Below are positions 45,824-54,663 of a stretch of 64,000 bases of DNA, in pieces; position 1 is the stretch's first letter; every line of letters starts with the position of its first letter. The notes beneath the pieces were generated by a model. It saw only the letters and a program-made list of their open reading frames with translations. It searched no databases and was not told the origin of the DNA. The position numbers and the translations under genes are program-made. Source of the stretch: Longirhabdus pacifica (lineage in GTDB: Bacteria > Bacillota > Bacilli > Paenibacillales > DSM-105158); NCBI RefSeq assembly GCF_004115085.1, contig NZ_QXJP01000017.1, positions 19,680 to 83,679 on the forward strand, given 5' to 3'.

Positions 45824-45886
45824 CGGCAAAAGAACAATACTTTTTAACAATACGATGACATTGATCACAATTAGCATACATATATG

Positions 45887-47176
45887 TTACAAATTCTTTA
45901 AAGATTGTCGATGAGCTTCAATCGTAAGCTCAATATCCTCATCACTATGCGCAGCGGAAATAAACATACCCTCAAATTGTGAAGGAGCAAGTGAAATACC
46001 ACGTTTCATCATGTGTGAAAAATATTGGCTGAATTGTTGTAAGTTTGACGTTTTTGCTGTAGCAAAATTCACAACTTTTTCATCTGTAAAGTAAGGACAA
46101 ACCATTGAACCTACACGATTGATTTGACAAGCTATTCCTGCTTCTTCAGCATTTTTTATAAATCCTGCTTCTAATTGTCTTCCTTTATGATCTAGTTGTT
46201 CATAAACGCTTGGTTCAAGCAATGTTAACGTGGTATATCCAGCAGCCATTGCAAGTGGGTTACCAGACAATGTTCCAGCCTGATAGATTGGTCCTATAGG
46301 TGCAACTTGTTCCATGATCTCTTTTTTGCCACCGTATGCCCCAACTGGTAAACCTCCACCTATGACCTTGCCCATACAAGTTAGATCTGGCGTCACACCG
46401 AAAAGTCCTTGCGCACTATGGTAATGAACGCGGAAACCTGTCATGACCTCATCAAATATAAGTAATGATCCGTGCTGCTCCGTTAATGTACGCAATCCTG
46501 CTAGAAAACCAGGTTGAGGCTGCACAACACCCATATTTCCAGCGATAGGTTCTACGATGATACATGCGATGTCCTGTCCATATTGTTCGAAGGCATACGT
46601 CACCGCTTCCAAATCATTATACGGTACTGTAATGGTGTTTGAAGCTGTCGACACTGGCACACCTGGGCTATCTGGCAATCCTAAAGTCGCAATGCCCGAA
46701 CCAGCTTTTATAAGAAGCGAATCGGTATGTCCGTGGTAACAACCTTCGAACTTTAATATTTTATCTCTCTTCGTATATCCCCTTGCTAAACGGATAGCAC
46801 TCATCGTTGCTTCCGTTCCAGAGTTAACCATGCGAACGATTTCTACAGATGGCATACGTTCAGCGACAAGCTTTGCCATTTCTGTCTCTAATTCCGTAGG
46901 TGTACCAAAGCTCGTCCCTTTTTCCGCTGTCTTTTTTATCGCTTCTACCACTTCTGGATGGCTATGTCCCAAAATGAGTGGTCCCCATGAAGCGATGTAA
47001 TCAATATATTGATTGCCATCGATATCATACAACTTCGATCCGGATGCTTTTTCACTATAAATAGGTGTTGTTCCTACAGATTTATAGGCTCTAACGGGGC
47101 TATTCACTCCCCCAGGTATGACTTGTTTCGCTTGTTCAAAAGCTTGTAGTGATTTATCTTGGTTGAATGTGGTCAT
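45887..47176 (-). CDS. hemL: Glutamate-1-semialdehyde 2,1-aminomutase
   Basis: This PLP enzyme makes 5-aminolevulinate. The 429-residue product has [50 protein letters not shown], the Schiff-base Lys in [16 protein letters not shown], and [14 protein letters not shown]. It overlaps hemB by four bases. It is the last gene of sirC-hemC-cobA/hemD-hemB-hemL. Confidence 0.97.
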   Translation of the reverse strand: MTTFNQDKSLQAFEQAKQVIPGGVNSPVRAYKSVGTTPIYSEKASGSKLYDIDGNQYIDYIASWGPLILGHSHPEVVEAIKKTAEKGTSFGTPTELETEMAKLVAERMPSVEIVRMVNSGTEATMSAIRLARGYTKRDKILKFEGCYHGHTDSLLIKAGSGIATLGLPDSPGVPVSTASNTITVPYNDLEAVTYAFEQYGQDIACIIVEPIAGNMGVVQPQPGFLAGLRTLTEQHGSLLIFDEVMTGFRVHYHSAQGLFGVTPDLTCMGKVIGGGLPVGAYGGKKEIMEQVAPIGPIYQAGTLSGNPLAMAAGYTTLTLLEPSVYEQLDHKGRQLEAGFIKNAEEAGIACQINRVGSMVCPYFTDEKVVNFATAKTSNLQQFSQYFSHMMKRGISLAPSQFEGMFISAAHSDEDIELTIEAHRQSLKNL

Positions 47177-48162
47177 CTTTCTTCATCCCTTCTCATCCAG
47201 CGCGCTACGTCTTTTGCAAAGTAAGTAATAATGATATCTGCTCCTGCACGTTTGAATGAAGTTAACATTTCTAATACGACTTGCTTTTCGTCAATCCATC
47301 CTTTATCTTCTGCTGCTTTTATCATCGAGTATTCCCCACTTACATTGTAAGCAACGATCGGCAAGTCATAATTTTGTTTCAATTGATATATAATGTCCAT
47401 ATATGCTAGTCCTGGTTTGACCATTAAGAAGTCTGCGCCTTCTTCTAAATCAGACTGGGCTTCTCTTAATGCCTCTCTTGCATTTGCTGGGTCCATTTGA
47501 TACGATTTACGATCTCCTTGTTGTGGCGTCGATTTTGCCGCATCTCTAAACGGTCCATAAAAAGCAGAAGCATATTTTACGCTATAGGCCATAATAGGAA
47601 TTTCTTCATATCCCGCTTCATCTAACCCTTGACGGATAGCATGAACGTAACCATCCATCATATTGGAAGGAGCGATGACATCTGCACCAGCTGTTGCTTG
47701 GGATACTGCCGTTTTCACTAGCAATTCTAATGATTGATCATTATCTACAACTGGCCCATGATCTCCGTCACACACTACTCCACAGTGTCCATGGTCCGTG
47801 AACTGACATAGACATGTATCCGCAATGACAACTAATTGAGGATACCATCTTTTTAACAGCTTTAACGCTCGCTGTACAATGCCTTCCTCCGCATATGCTT
47901 GACTGCCCACTTCATCTTTTTCATCTGGCACACCAAAAATAATAACCGATTGAATGCCTAATTGAACGAGTTCATTCACCTCACTATGTAAGCGATCGAG
48001 CGAAAGATGATATACTCCTGGCATGGACTCTATTTCATTTTGTACGTTATTACCATGTGTAACGAAAATAGGATAAATAAGATCTTGTAATTGCAGATGG
48101 TTTTCTCTCACAATATTTCGCATAGCTTGACTTTTTCTTAACCTACGATGACGTTGTATCAT
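47173..48162 (-). CDS. hemB: Delta-aminolevulinic acid dehydratase (porphobilinogen synthase)
   Basis: HemB condenses two ALA to porphobilinogen. The 329-residue product has the Cys-rich metal site [16 protein letters not shown] (zinc type), APSNMMDG, the Schiff-base Lys regions [17 protein letters not shown] and [15 protein letters not shown], and [19 protein letters not shown] precedes the ATG. It is five bases from cobA/hemD and overlaps hemL. Confidence 0.97.
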   Translation of the reverse strand: MIQRHRRLRKSQAMRNIVRENHLQLQDLIYPIFVTHGNNVQNEIESMPGVYHLSLDRLHSEVNELVQLGIQSVIIFGVPDEKDEVGSQAYAEEGIVQRALKLLKRWYPQLVVIADTCLCQFTDHGHCGVVCDGDHGPVVDNDQSLELLVKTAVSQATAGADVIAPSNMMDGYVHAIRQGLDEAGYEEIPIMAYSVKYASAFYGPFRDAAKSTPQQGDRKSYQMDPANAREALREAQSDLEEGADFLMVKPGLAYMDIIYQLKQNYDLPIVAYNVSGEYSMIKAAEDKGWIDEKQVVLEMLTSFKRAGADIIITYFAKDVARWMRRDEER

Positions 48163-48167
48163 GTTTA

Positions 48168-49709
48168 TTATTCCCCCTTAATAGATAATGATAATATCGC
48201 ATCAAGTAATGATGCTACGGTTGCTTCTTTTGCCATCACATCTACATGTAGTCCGAATGATGCTGCCGTTTCGGCTGTTATGGGACCTATACATGCTATT
48301 TGAATACCAGCTAACAGAGTGGCGAGGTCATTTTCATATTTTTGTAATATCGTCATCAAGTTTGTCACTGTAGATGAACTGGTAAACGTAATCATATGAA
48401 TCGCCTTTTTATGCAGTAAACGTACGATGTCTTCGGCATTTTGTTCTAGTTTAATGGTGTCATAAATAGGAATATCATGAACTTCATGACCTTGATCTTG
48501 TAACTGCTGTATAAGGTATGGCCTTGCGATTAAAGATCTCGGGAATAAAATCTTTTCTTTTCCATCACTTTCGAGTACTACTTGCTCCAGCAAGCCTTCT
48601 TGTTGATATTTACCTGGCAACTGAGTGACGAAGAGACCTTTTTCTCTTAATACTTCTGCTGTTTTGGCTCCAACAGCATTTATTTGTATGTTATATAAAG
48701 AACGGATATCGTATTGATGTGAAAACATGAGTTCAAAAAAATATTTTACACCGTTAACCGATGTAAATATGATGCGTTGATAAGAAGAAAGGTTTGCAAA
48801 TGCTTGTTTAATCTCGTGTACATGTTGCTTCTCTTCACTTAATCTTGTCTCTATCACAGGGAATTCTAATGCCTCTCCGCCCCATTCATCTATACGTTCA
48901 ACAAGTTGACTTGCTTGATCTCTCGCTCTAGTAACTAAAATTCGTTTTCCGAAAAGTGGTTTCTTTTCATACCATTGAAGGTGTGCTCTCAGTTTTACTA
49001 CTTCACCGACGAGTATCACTGCTGGGGGTTTGAAATTTTGCGCCTCCACTTGTGCAGCAATCGTGTCCAGTGTACCCACTAGTGTTTCCTGTTCCACTCT
49101 AGTTCCCCATCTAATAAGGGCCACCGGAGTTGTTTTGCTTTTACCGTGTTTAATTAACTGCTTTGTAATATACGCGATTTTTGCTACTCCCATTAAAAAG
49201 ACAATCGTTTCTGTGGCTTTTCCTAGTTGATCCCATTGTATGGTTGAATCCAATTTTTCTTCTTTCTCGTGGCCGGTAACAACAGCAAAAGAGGAGTTAT
49301 AAGAACGATGTGTAATCGGAATACCCGCATATGCAGGCACGGCGGTAATAGAAGAAATACCTGGCACAATCTCAAACGTAATATCGTGATCAACGAGTAG
49401 CTGTGCCTCTTCTCCAACCCTGCCAAAAATGCACGGGTCTCCACCTTTCAAACGAGTAACTGTCTTACCTTCTAAAGCTAAATCGACGAGTAATTGATTG
49501 ATATCTTCCTGTTTCATCGTATGCCGATCTGGACGCTTACCAACGTAAACTAATTCCGTACCTGGTTTTAGTTTTCTCAGCAATACAGGACTAGATAATC
49601 GGTCATAAACGACAACATCAGCCTTTTGTAACGCTTCTAGCCCACGAACCGTAATTAATTTTGGATCTCCCGGTCCAGCACCTACTAAAAAAACTTTTCC
49701 TTTTTCCAT
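48168..49709 (-). CDS. cobA-hemD: Fused uroporphyrinogen III C-methyltransferase and uroporphyrinogen III synthase
   Basis: Two enzymes are joined in 513 residues. Residues 1 to about 245 are a SUMT/CobA methyltransferase ([66 protein letters not shown]), which makes precorrin-2. Residues about 255-510 are HemD ([74 protein letters not shown]). The start ATG at 49707-49709 has GGGG nine bases ahead. This fusion is common in clostridia; B. subtilis has a stand-alone HemD. It channels uroporphyrinogen III to either heme or siroheme. Confidence 0.95.
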   Translation of the reverse strand: MEKGKVFLVGAGPGDPKLITVRGLEALQKADVVVYDRLSSPVLLRKLKPGTELVYVGKRPDRHTMKQEDINQLLVDLALEGKTVTRLKGGDPCIFGRVGEEAQLLVDHDITFEIVPGISSITAVPAYAGIPITHRSYNSSFAVVTGHEKEEKLDSTIQWDQLGKATETIVFLMGVAKIAYITKQLIKHGKSKTTPVALIRWGTRVEQETLVGTLDTIAAQVEAQNFKPPAVILVGEVVKLRAHLQWYEKKPLFGKRILVTRARDQASQLVERIDEWGGEALEFPVIETRLSEEKQHVHEIKQAFANLSSYQRIIFTSVNGVKYFFELMFSHQYDIRSLYNIQINAVGAKTAEVLREKGLFVTQLPGKYQQEGLLEQVVLESDGKEKILFPRSLIARPYLIQQLQDQGHEVHDIPIYDTIKLEQNAEDIVRLLHKKAIHMITFTSSSTVTNLMTILQKYENDLATLLAGIQIACIGPITAETAASFGLHVDVMAKEATVASLLDAILSLSIKGE

Positions 49710-49714
49710 ACGAA

Positions 49715-50647
49715 TCATCCCCTAAATTCCCGTAAGATTTCCTCTGCTCCTTGATCCAGTAATTTTTGCGCGACTTTTTCCCCTAACTCCAATCCGTTTT
49801 CTCCATCCAAGCTATATTTATATATTGTTTCTCCATCTGGAGAACCTACAAAACCAACCATCTTGATCTTGGTGCTATCGTCATGACATTGTGCATAGCC
49901 AGCAAGAGGAACTTGACAGCCTCCGTTTAACTTGCCTAAAAAAGCTCGTTCTGCTTCTACAACACGTGCCGTCTCTTGATGATGAATATATTGGAGTAGT
50001 TCTTTCACCTCAGCATCTTCACTTCTACATTGGATAGCTAATGCTCCTTGTCCTACAGCTGGGATGCAATCGTCAGTAGATAAGTACAATCCAATCCGCT
50101 CTTTCCAACCCATACGATGTAATCCTGCAGCAGCAAGAACGACAGCATCAAAAGATGCTGTAGAAATTTTATTCATTCTCGTATCAATATTTCCGCGAAT
50201 AGATTCTAATTTTAAGTCTGGTCTCAATAATTTCAGTTGTGCGGTGCGACGCAAACTACTTGTACCTACCAAAGCTCCTTCTGGCAAGTCGTCTAGATTC
50301 TGCCCTTTGTTCATCACTAAGCAATCGCGTGCATCTTCCCTAACAGGAATCGCACCGATCATTAAACCATCTGGAGAAACGAATGGCATATCCTTCATGC
50401 TGTGTACCGCAATATCAATATTTTCTTGCAGCATGGCATCTTCTATTTCTTTCACAAATAACCCTTTACCGCCTACTTTAGACAGCGTAACGTCTAATAT
50501 ACGATCGCCTTTTGTTACTAACTTTTTTGTTTCAAATGTAAAGGGCAATCCGTGCTTTTCACAATAGTGCTCCAACTGTTTGATGACCCAGTTTGTTTGT
50601 GTTAATGCTAGCTTACTTTGTCTCGTTCCTACTATAATTTTACGCAT
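49715..50647 (-). CDS. hemC: Hydroxymethylbilane synthase (porphobilinogen deaminase)
   Basis: HemC joins four porphobilinogens using a dipyrromethane cofactor. The 310-residue product has KIIVGTRQSKLALTQTNWVI, VHSMKDMPF, GTSSLRRTAQLKLLRPDLKL with RGNIDTRMNKI, PAVGQGALAIQCR, and the cofactor-binding Cys in LNGGCQVPLAGYA. The start ATG at 50645-50647 follows GGGAG. It sits between sirC and cobA/hemD. Confidence 0.97.
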   Translation of the reverse strand: MRKIIVGTRQSKLALTQTNWVIKQLEHYCEKHGLPFTFETKKLVTKGDRILDVTLSKVGGKGLFVKEIEDAMLQENIDIAVHSMKDMPFVSPDGLMIGAIPVREDARDCLVMNKGQNLDDLPEGALVGTSSLRRTAQLKLLRPDLKLESIRGNIDTRMNKISTASFDAVVLAAAGLHRMGWKERIGLYLSTDDCIPAVGQGALAIQCRSEDAEVKELLQYIHHQETARVVEAERAFLGKLNGGCQVPLAGYAQCHDDSTKIKMVGFVGSPDGETIYKYSLDGENGLELGEKVAQKLLDQGAEEILREFRG

Positions 50648-50674
50648 TACATCTCCCACCATATACTTTCGTCA

Positions 50675-51373
50675 TTAGTATGATTCTAATTCAACATTGT
50701 AAAGGTATTGCAATAACTCATCAATAGTTAACGAATAATTAACGAGCTTTTCAACCATTTGTGTGACATTTGTCTGAAATTCAGAAAAACCCTCATGTTC
50801 CATCATGGACAATATGTCTAATGTTTTTATTGTTTCATTAATTATACCCTTTTCAGATTGGGATAAATGACTTTGCTTAAGTTGTTCACGAATTTGATAT
50901 AAAAACATTGCCATTTGTTCATATTTTTCTAGCTGATGCGTTAAATGTTTTTTCATCATATGTACCGCCAGCGGACTTTTACCGTAAGTAGACAGTGAAA
51001 GTTGCACATGATTACTCTTTAACGTTGCTGGTAATATCATATCTCCTGCATCACCGGGGCTTGCTGCGTTTACCCACTTGCCCATTTGTTTCGCATCATA
51101 AGCAATATGTTTATTTATTTCTTTAATGTTCGTACATGCAAAAACAAGATCTAATTCTTGCAAATATTTACTATTATAAACGTCTTTAACAAAATACAAT
51201 ACCTTCTGTTCCACCCACTTTTGTATAGAAGGAGTAAGTTCAGGACTTATGACAGTTACTTTACCCTTGGCATCTAATAATGAACGTATTTTTCGTTCCG
51301 CCACTTTTCCGCCGCCAATAACACCACATATTTTATCCTCTATATCCAGCATTATTGAATAATATGAAGACAC
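50675..51373 (-). CDS. sirC: Precorrin-2 dehydrogenase (SirC/Met8 type)
   Basis: The enzyme oxidises precorrin-2 to sirohydrochlorin with NAD+; some members also insert iron. The 232-residue product has the Rossmann motif GVIGGGKVAERKIRSLLDAK, then VISPELTPSIQKWVE, DLVFACTNIKEINKHIAYDA, VNAASPGDAGDMILPATLKS and LSLSTYGKSPLAVHMMKKHL. The start is GTG at 51371-51373 with GAGG ahead. It occupies the place of hemX in B. subtilis and, with CobA, supplies the siroheme branch. A separate ferrochelatase is not seen here. Confidence 0.92.
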   Translation of the reverse strand: MSSYYSIMLDIEDKICGVIGGGKVAERKIRSLLDAKGKVTVISPELTPSIQKWVEQKVLYFVKDVYNSKYLQELDLVFACTNIKEINKHIAYDAKQMGKWVNAASPGDAGDMILPATLKSNHVQLSLSTYGKSPLAVHMMKKHLTHQLEKYEQMAMFLYQIREQLKQSHLSQSEKGIINETIKTLDILSMMEHEGFSEFQTNVTQMVEKLVNYSLTIDELLQYLYNVELESY

Positions 51374-51520
51374 TTATACACCTCTTCCCCAACTATGTTG
51401 TATACCATAATGTCATTCGCAACTACATTGTAATGCTCTTTCACATTCTGTGTACCGTACGTAACGTGGTTATAGTTTTATTATCCCACAAAGCAGGTGT
51501 GCATGTCATGAAGAGAACAT

Positions 51521-51543
51521 AAAAAAACCCAGTTTCCTGGGTT
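51521..51543 (-). terminator. Terminator between hemA and sirC
   Basis: The stem AACCCAG / CTGGGTT with a GAAA loop is followed by T7 on the minus strand, about 50 bases after the hemA stop codon. Confidence 0.9.
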
Positions 51544-51595
51544 GGTTTATTCCAATTATGCTCTATTGTAATGATTTGTAATGATAATATTTATT

Positions 51596-52930
51596 TTAAA
51601 TAACCATAGATGGGGAAGTCTTTCGTTCCTCTTCCTCCAATGCTGATTTTTCATTTTGATCCAGTTCATCTTGCAAGTTAAACATTTTCACAAACTGTTC
51701 CATTACTTCATGACCGTTCTCTTCCACTGCCAACTCTTTAAGATTTAAAATAGGATCATGCAACATCTGATTTAAAATGCTTTTGGTTAACTTACGAATG
51801 ACTTTTGTTTCTCTTTCATCCAGATCAGGAAGTTTGTTAAACAAACTTTGCATGGTTTCTGCATGTATTTTTGCAGCTTTCCCTTGCAATGCTTGGATAA
51901 CAGGACTGACACCTAATGTTTTATACCACTGATCGAATTGACTAATCCCTTGCTCTATCATTTTTTCAATTTTTAACGCTTCATTTTTGCGTGAATTCAA
52001 ATTGCTTTCCACGATACCTTCCAAGTCATCAATATCAAATAAGTGAGCATGTTCTATGTTGGCTATTTGTGGATCAAGATCTCTTGGAACCGCAATATCA
52101 ATCATGTATATCGGTCGCTCTGGGCGATTTTTCATCATATTTGATACTTGCTCTGCCGTTAACACTAGATTTGGTGATCCTGTAGAACTAATGACAACAT
52201 CCGTATCTTGTAAGTGGTGTTCTAGCTTATCTAGTGTATTAGGTGTTCCGTGAAACGATTTCGCTAGCTTCATCGCTCCGTCCATACTTCTGTTCATGAT
52301 CATCATATTACGAACGCCTAACTCGCTTATATACTTGCCAGTTAACTCGCTCATTTTTCCCGCACCAATAATCATGATGTTTTTGTCTTTCAATGAACCA
52401 ACCACACGTTTCGTCAACTCAACCGCTGCATAGCTGACAGATACCGCCTTCTCCCCGATGGAGGTTTCTGCATGTGCTCTCTTCGCTAACGTAACCGCTT
52501 GCTTGAATAGTTCATTAAATAACGTTCCGGTACAATCAAATTTTTGAGCAGTTAAAAAAGCTTCTCTCATCTGTCCAAGGATTTGGGTCTCACCTAGTAC
52601 CATCGAGTCTAGCCCACAAGTTACCCTAAATAGGTGATCAATTGCTTCACGATCTTCTTTTATATATAAATGTTGATTGAATGATTGTCTGGTCATTTTA
52701 AACCATTTTTCCATAAAGGATCGAATATAGTGCCCACATACACTTGGACGATCAACGACAACGTACAATTCTGTACGATTACAAGTCGCCAAAATGACAC
52801 ATTCCAATATACTTTTTGTGACTTTTAACTTTTGCAATGCATGTGGCAGCTCTGATTGCGACATAGAGAATTGTTCTCTTACCTCTACCGGAGCTGTCTT
52901 ATAGTTTAAGCCCACAACTAAAATGTGCAT
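51596..52930 (-). CDS. hemA: Glutamyl-tRNA reductase
   Basis: HemA reduces glutamyl-tRNA to glutamate-1-semialdehyde, the first and usually controlled step of tetrapyrrole synthesis. The 444-residue product has ILVVGLNYKTAPVEVREQFS, the catalytic Cys in CVILATCNRTELYVVV, GETQILGQMREAF, IMIIGAGKMSELTGKYI, and a long C-terminal dimerisation helix. The ATG at 52928-52930 matches the family start; an upstream in-frame ATG lies before the -10 box. It ends at a terminator before sirC. Confidence 0.97.
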   Translation of the reverse strand: MHILVVGLNYKTAPVEVREQFSMSQSELPHALQKLKVTKSILECVILATCNRTELYVVVDRPSVCGHYIRSFMEKWFKMTRQSFNQHLYIKEDREAIDHLFRVTCGLDSMVLGETQILGQMREAFLTAQKFDCTGTLFNELFKQAVTLAKRAHAETSIGEKAVSVSYAAVELTKRVVGSLKDKNIMIIGAGKMSELTGKYISELGVRNMMIMNRSMDGAMKLAKSFHGTPNTLDKLEHHLQDTDVVISSTGSPNLVLTAEQVSNMMKNRPERPIYMIDIAVPRDLDPQIANIEHAHLFDIDDLEGIVESNLNSRKNEALKIEKMIEQGISQFDQWYKTLGVSPVIQALQGKAAKIHAETMQSLFNKLPDLDERETKVIRKLTKSILNQMLHDPILNLKELAVEENGHEVMEQFVKMFNLQDELDQNEKSALEEEERKTSPSMVI

Positions 52931-52966
52931 TCGATCACCCACTTTCTCACGAAGTTCAACAAGTCG

Positions 52967-52975
52967 ATTATAGCA
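52967..52975 (-). promoter_or_regulatory. Extended -10 promoter of hemA
   Basis: On the minus strand TGCTATAAT is a perfect extended -10 element, giving a start about 30 bases ahead of hemA. No good -35 is present at the usual distance, as often with extended -10 promoters. Confidence 0.65.
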
Positions 52976-53069
52976 TAAAAGAATGGACACATATAAATAA
53001 AATTATGAATAATATTTGAAAATACTTCATATCAACATTTTTTCTTTGTAAAGAGGAAATGAAAGCAAA

Positions 53070-53603
53070 CTAAGAATCAAACCACAATTGACTCAATAAA
53101 GATGAAATCTGGTTATCATATTCATTTAATTGATCATTTTGTGATCGTAAAATTTCTCCGTTTGATGCATATAACTGTTCGTACACAAGTAACAGTGCAC
53201 CGTAAGTCTCCGTCATCTTCTGGAATGCATCCACTTCAGATTCTTTCAATTGTGTATGCCCACTCATCTGCATTCTAAGCACAAAGTCCATCATGTGGGA
53301 AAGAGAAGGCAATGTCGTTACATTACCACTACCTACGGCTCTACTAAAACGTTCATGTGTAAAATTAGCCATGTATATGGCTTGCTTTAAATGATCTAGT
53401 TGTTGACTGTTCAATGCCTGTGACGTTTCCTGCAAGTGGCGGTATAGCCAATCCATTTGAAGTAACGACACTTGATACAACATTTTTTCACTGTACTGTT
53501 TTTGTTTATTTTCCTGTACAAGATCCCATATTTGATAAACAGGATAAATAACAACGAGCACAACAGCACAAAACAAAAGCCACCCTTTTAACCACTGGTT
53601 CAT
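53070..53603 (-). CDS. Membrane-anchored protein of unknown function (177 aa)
   Basis: One N-terminal transmembrane helix (about 6-24, GWLLFCAVVLVVIYPVYQIW) is followed by a mostly helical, Gln/Ser/Leu-rich extracytoplasmic region (QVSLLQMDWLYRHLQETSQA, NDQLNEYDNQISSLLSQLWF). The ATG at 53601-53603 has GGGGG six bases ahead; the upstream in-frame ATG abuts it. No family was recognised. It lies upstream of hemA on the same strand, about 140 bases away. Confidence 0.6.
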   Translation of the reverse strand: MNQWLKGWLLFCAVVLVVIYPVYQIWDLVQENKQKQYSEKMLYQVSLLQMDWLYRHLQETSQALNSQQLDHLKQAIYMANFTHERFSRAVGSGNVTTLPSLSHMMDFVLRMQMSGHTQLKESEVDAFQKMTETYGALLLVYEQLYASNGEILRSQNDQLNEYDNQISSLLSQLWFDS

Positions 53604-53628
53604 AGTCATCCCCCAAATGAAACAATCT

Positions 53629-53693
53629 ATATAAGTTGAATGAATGTTTTCATACAACTTTTATCCCATCATTTCTTCATCTTATATATTATT
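53629..53693. repeat. Degenerate fragment of the two-hairpin repeat, copy H
   Basis: A hairpin-2-like palindrome, ATAAGTTGAATGAATGTTTT / CATACAACTTTTAT, is followed by ATTTCTTCATCTTATAT. Hairpin 1 is missing. Confidence 0.6.
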
Positions 53694-53717
53694 CATCATA
53701 TGGGAAAAAAGACAAAC

Positions 53718-53754
53718 AAATAACCATAGATATCATCCTCATCCATGGTTATTT
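53718..53754 (-). terminator. Terminator downstream of speD
   Basis: The arms AAATAACCAT / ATGGTTATTT with inner GGAT/ATC pairing are followed on the minus strand by a T-rich tract. A full repeat copy lies between speD and this hairpin and would be transcribed with speD. Confidence 0.75.
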
Positions 53755-53784
53755 CGTTATATATTTATACTATTGTTCACTGCT

Positions 53785-53914
53785 ATATAAGTTGCTTGAA
53801 TAAACTTGTTCAACCAACTTATTACCACTAGCATAAGATAGAGAAACTACACCATTACTTTCTTTACGCCTGGTTAATGAGGCGAAAATGGTATTCCATT
53901 GTTTCTTCATCTTA
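53785..53914 (-). repeat. Two-hairpin intergenic repeat, copy I
   Basis: This is a full-length copy in reverse orientation: hairpin 2 ATAAGTTGCTTGAATAAACT / TGTTCAACCAACTTAT, linker TACCACTAG, outer arm CATAAGATAGAGAAAC, hairpin 1 core CTTTACGCCTGGTTAATGAG / GCGAAAAT, outer arm GTTTCTTCATCTTA. It has one substituted base in the hairpin 1 stem. Confidence 0.85.
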
Positions 53915-53923
53915 GAATGCATA

Positions 53924-54319
53924 TTATACTTTTTCTAATTCCATGTTTGGTGTTTCTACTTGCATTTCACCAATACCACGGATTAACTTTTTAGCATGTA
54001 CTTTCGTAGGCTTTAATGCCATGATCATATGATCAATTGCATCTTGTGGGTTCACCGTATCACCACAGGTATAGCAGTCTAGAGCTGCAAAACCTTTCTC
54101 AGGATACGTATGAATGGAAATATGACTCTCTGACAACAGCACAAGTACCGTCGCCCCCTGTGGTTCAAATTGCTTCGATTGTACAGACAATACTGTTGCA
54201 CCTGAACACTCCGCAGCTTTAATCATTTCTCTCTTCAACCATTTCTCGTCATTCAAGGCAGTAAAGTCCACACCCCAAGTATCAACAGCAACGTGTCTTC
54301 CGAAAGTTGAGTATTCCAT
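53924..54319 (-). CDS. speD: S-adenosylmethionine decarboxylase proenzyme
   Basis: SpeD makes decarboxylated SAM, the aminopropyl donor for spermidine. The 131-residue product is the short class 1B bacterial type. Self-cleavage occurs between Glu64 and Ser65 in LLSESHISIHTYPE, which creates the pyruvoyl group; the His and Cys of ALDCYTCG are also present. GGGGGATG lies ahead of the ATG at 54317-54319. A structured leader precedes it. speE is not adjacent. Confidence 0.96.
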   Translation of the reverse strand: MEYSTFGRHVAVDTWGVDFTALNDEKWLKREMIKAAECSGATVLSVQSKQFEPQGATVLVLLSESHISIHTYPEKGFAALDCYTCGDTVNPQDAIDHMIMALKPTKVHAKKLIRGIGEMQVETPNMELEKV

Positions 54320-54445
54320 CTTCCGGCATCCCCCTTCCTAGGAATAAAATGTATTGGATTTCATCCGCTAGGACCTACGTCATTCACTACTTCGAGGGAA
54401 TCAATCTCTCGCGTTATCCTGAGTGAATCCTGGTTCCTATTTTTT
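54320..54445 (-). promoter_or_regulatory. Structured 5' leader of speD (candidate cis-regulatory RNA)
   Basis: Several helices can be drawn by eye on the minus strand. P1 is TAGGAACC (54432-54439) with GGTCCTA (54369-54375). P2, nested, is ATTCACT (54422-54428) with AGTGAAT (54382-54388). P3 is CGAG (54408-54411) with CTCG (54393-54396). P4 is GGAT (54363-54366) with ATCC (54356-54359). The ribosome binding site GGAAGGGGG follows and could pair with TTCCCTC inside P3. I cannot match it to a known riboswitch class. Confidence 0.5.
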
Positions 54446-54663
54446 TAACAATGATATTCGACGAACATAAAAATAACATCTATTGAGGTGAATTGCAACT
54501 ATTTTTTTGTATAAAATGATGAAAAAAAAGTGTTATGCGCTTTCATCAAAATAAAAACCCTTATCCCACGTTATTTTCAAAATAGTCAAGTCGTTAAATT
54601 ATATATATACACTTTTAGGTGTATTTTTGATCATTGTTTTAACTTTTTACATAACAGGATATA
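54446..54663. other. Gap between the speD leader and tetR
   Basis: It holds the speD promoter and AT-rich sequence. A weak hairpin, ATACAC / GTGTAT near 54608-54625, lies after the tetR stop codon and may act as its terminator. No coding sequence was found. Confidence 0.5.
54470..54498 (-). promoter_or_regulatory. SigmaA-type promoter of speD
   Basis: On the minus strand TTGCAA (54493-54498) and TATTTT (54470-54475) are 17 bases apart. It predicts a leader of about 140 bases before speD, which fits the structured region. Confidence 0.6.

Larger units (their letters stand above)
53604..53923. other. Gene-free gap between the unknown gene and speD
   Basis: The gap holds a degenerate repeat fragment (about 53629-53693), the speD terminator (53718-53754) and a full reverse-oriented two-hairpin repeat (53785-53914). 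No coding sequence was found. Confidence 0.65.

Noticed and set aside
50064..50567. 167-codon plus-strand frame opposite hemC
   Set aside because: It is fully inside a well-conserved essential gene and lacks start signals.
51374..51520. Promoter of sirC-hemC-cobA/hemD-hemB-hemL
   Set aside because: A TTACAA-N18-TATGGT pair exists on the minus strand, but other AT-rich choices are as good; logically a promoter must lie here, but I cannot place it.
52995..53022. PerR/Fur-type box upstream of hemA
   Set aside because: ATTAT-N2-ATAAT is symmetric but short and AT-rich; it departs from the PerR consensus, so it was not annotated.
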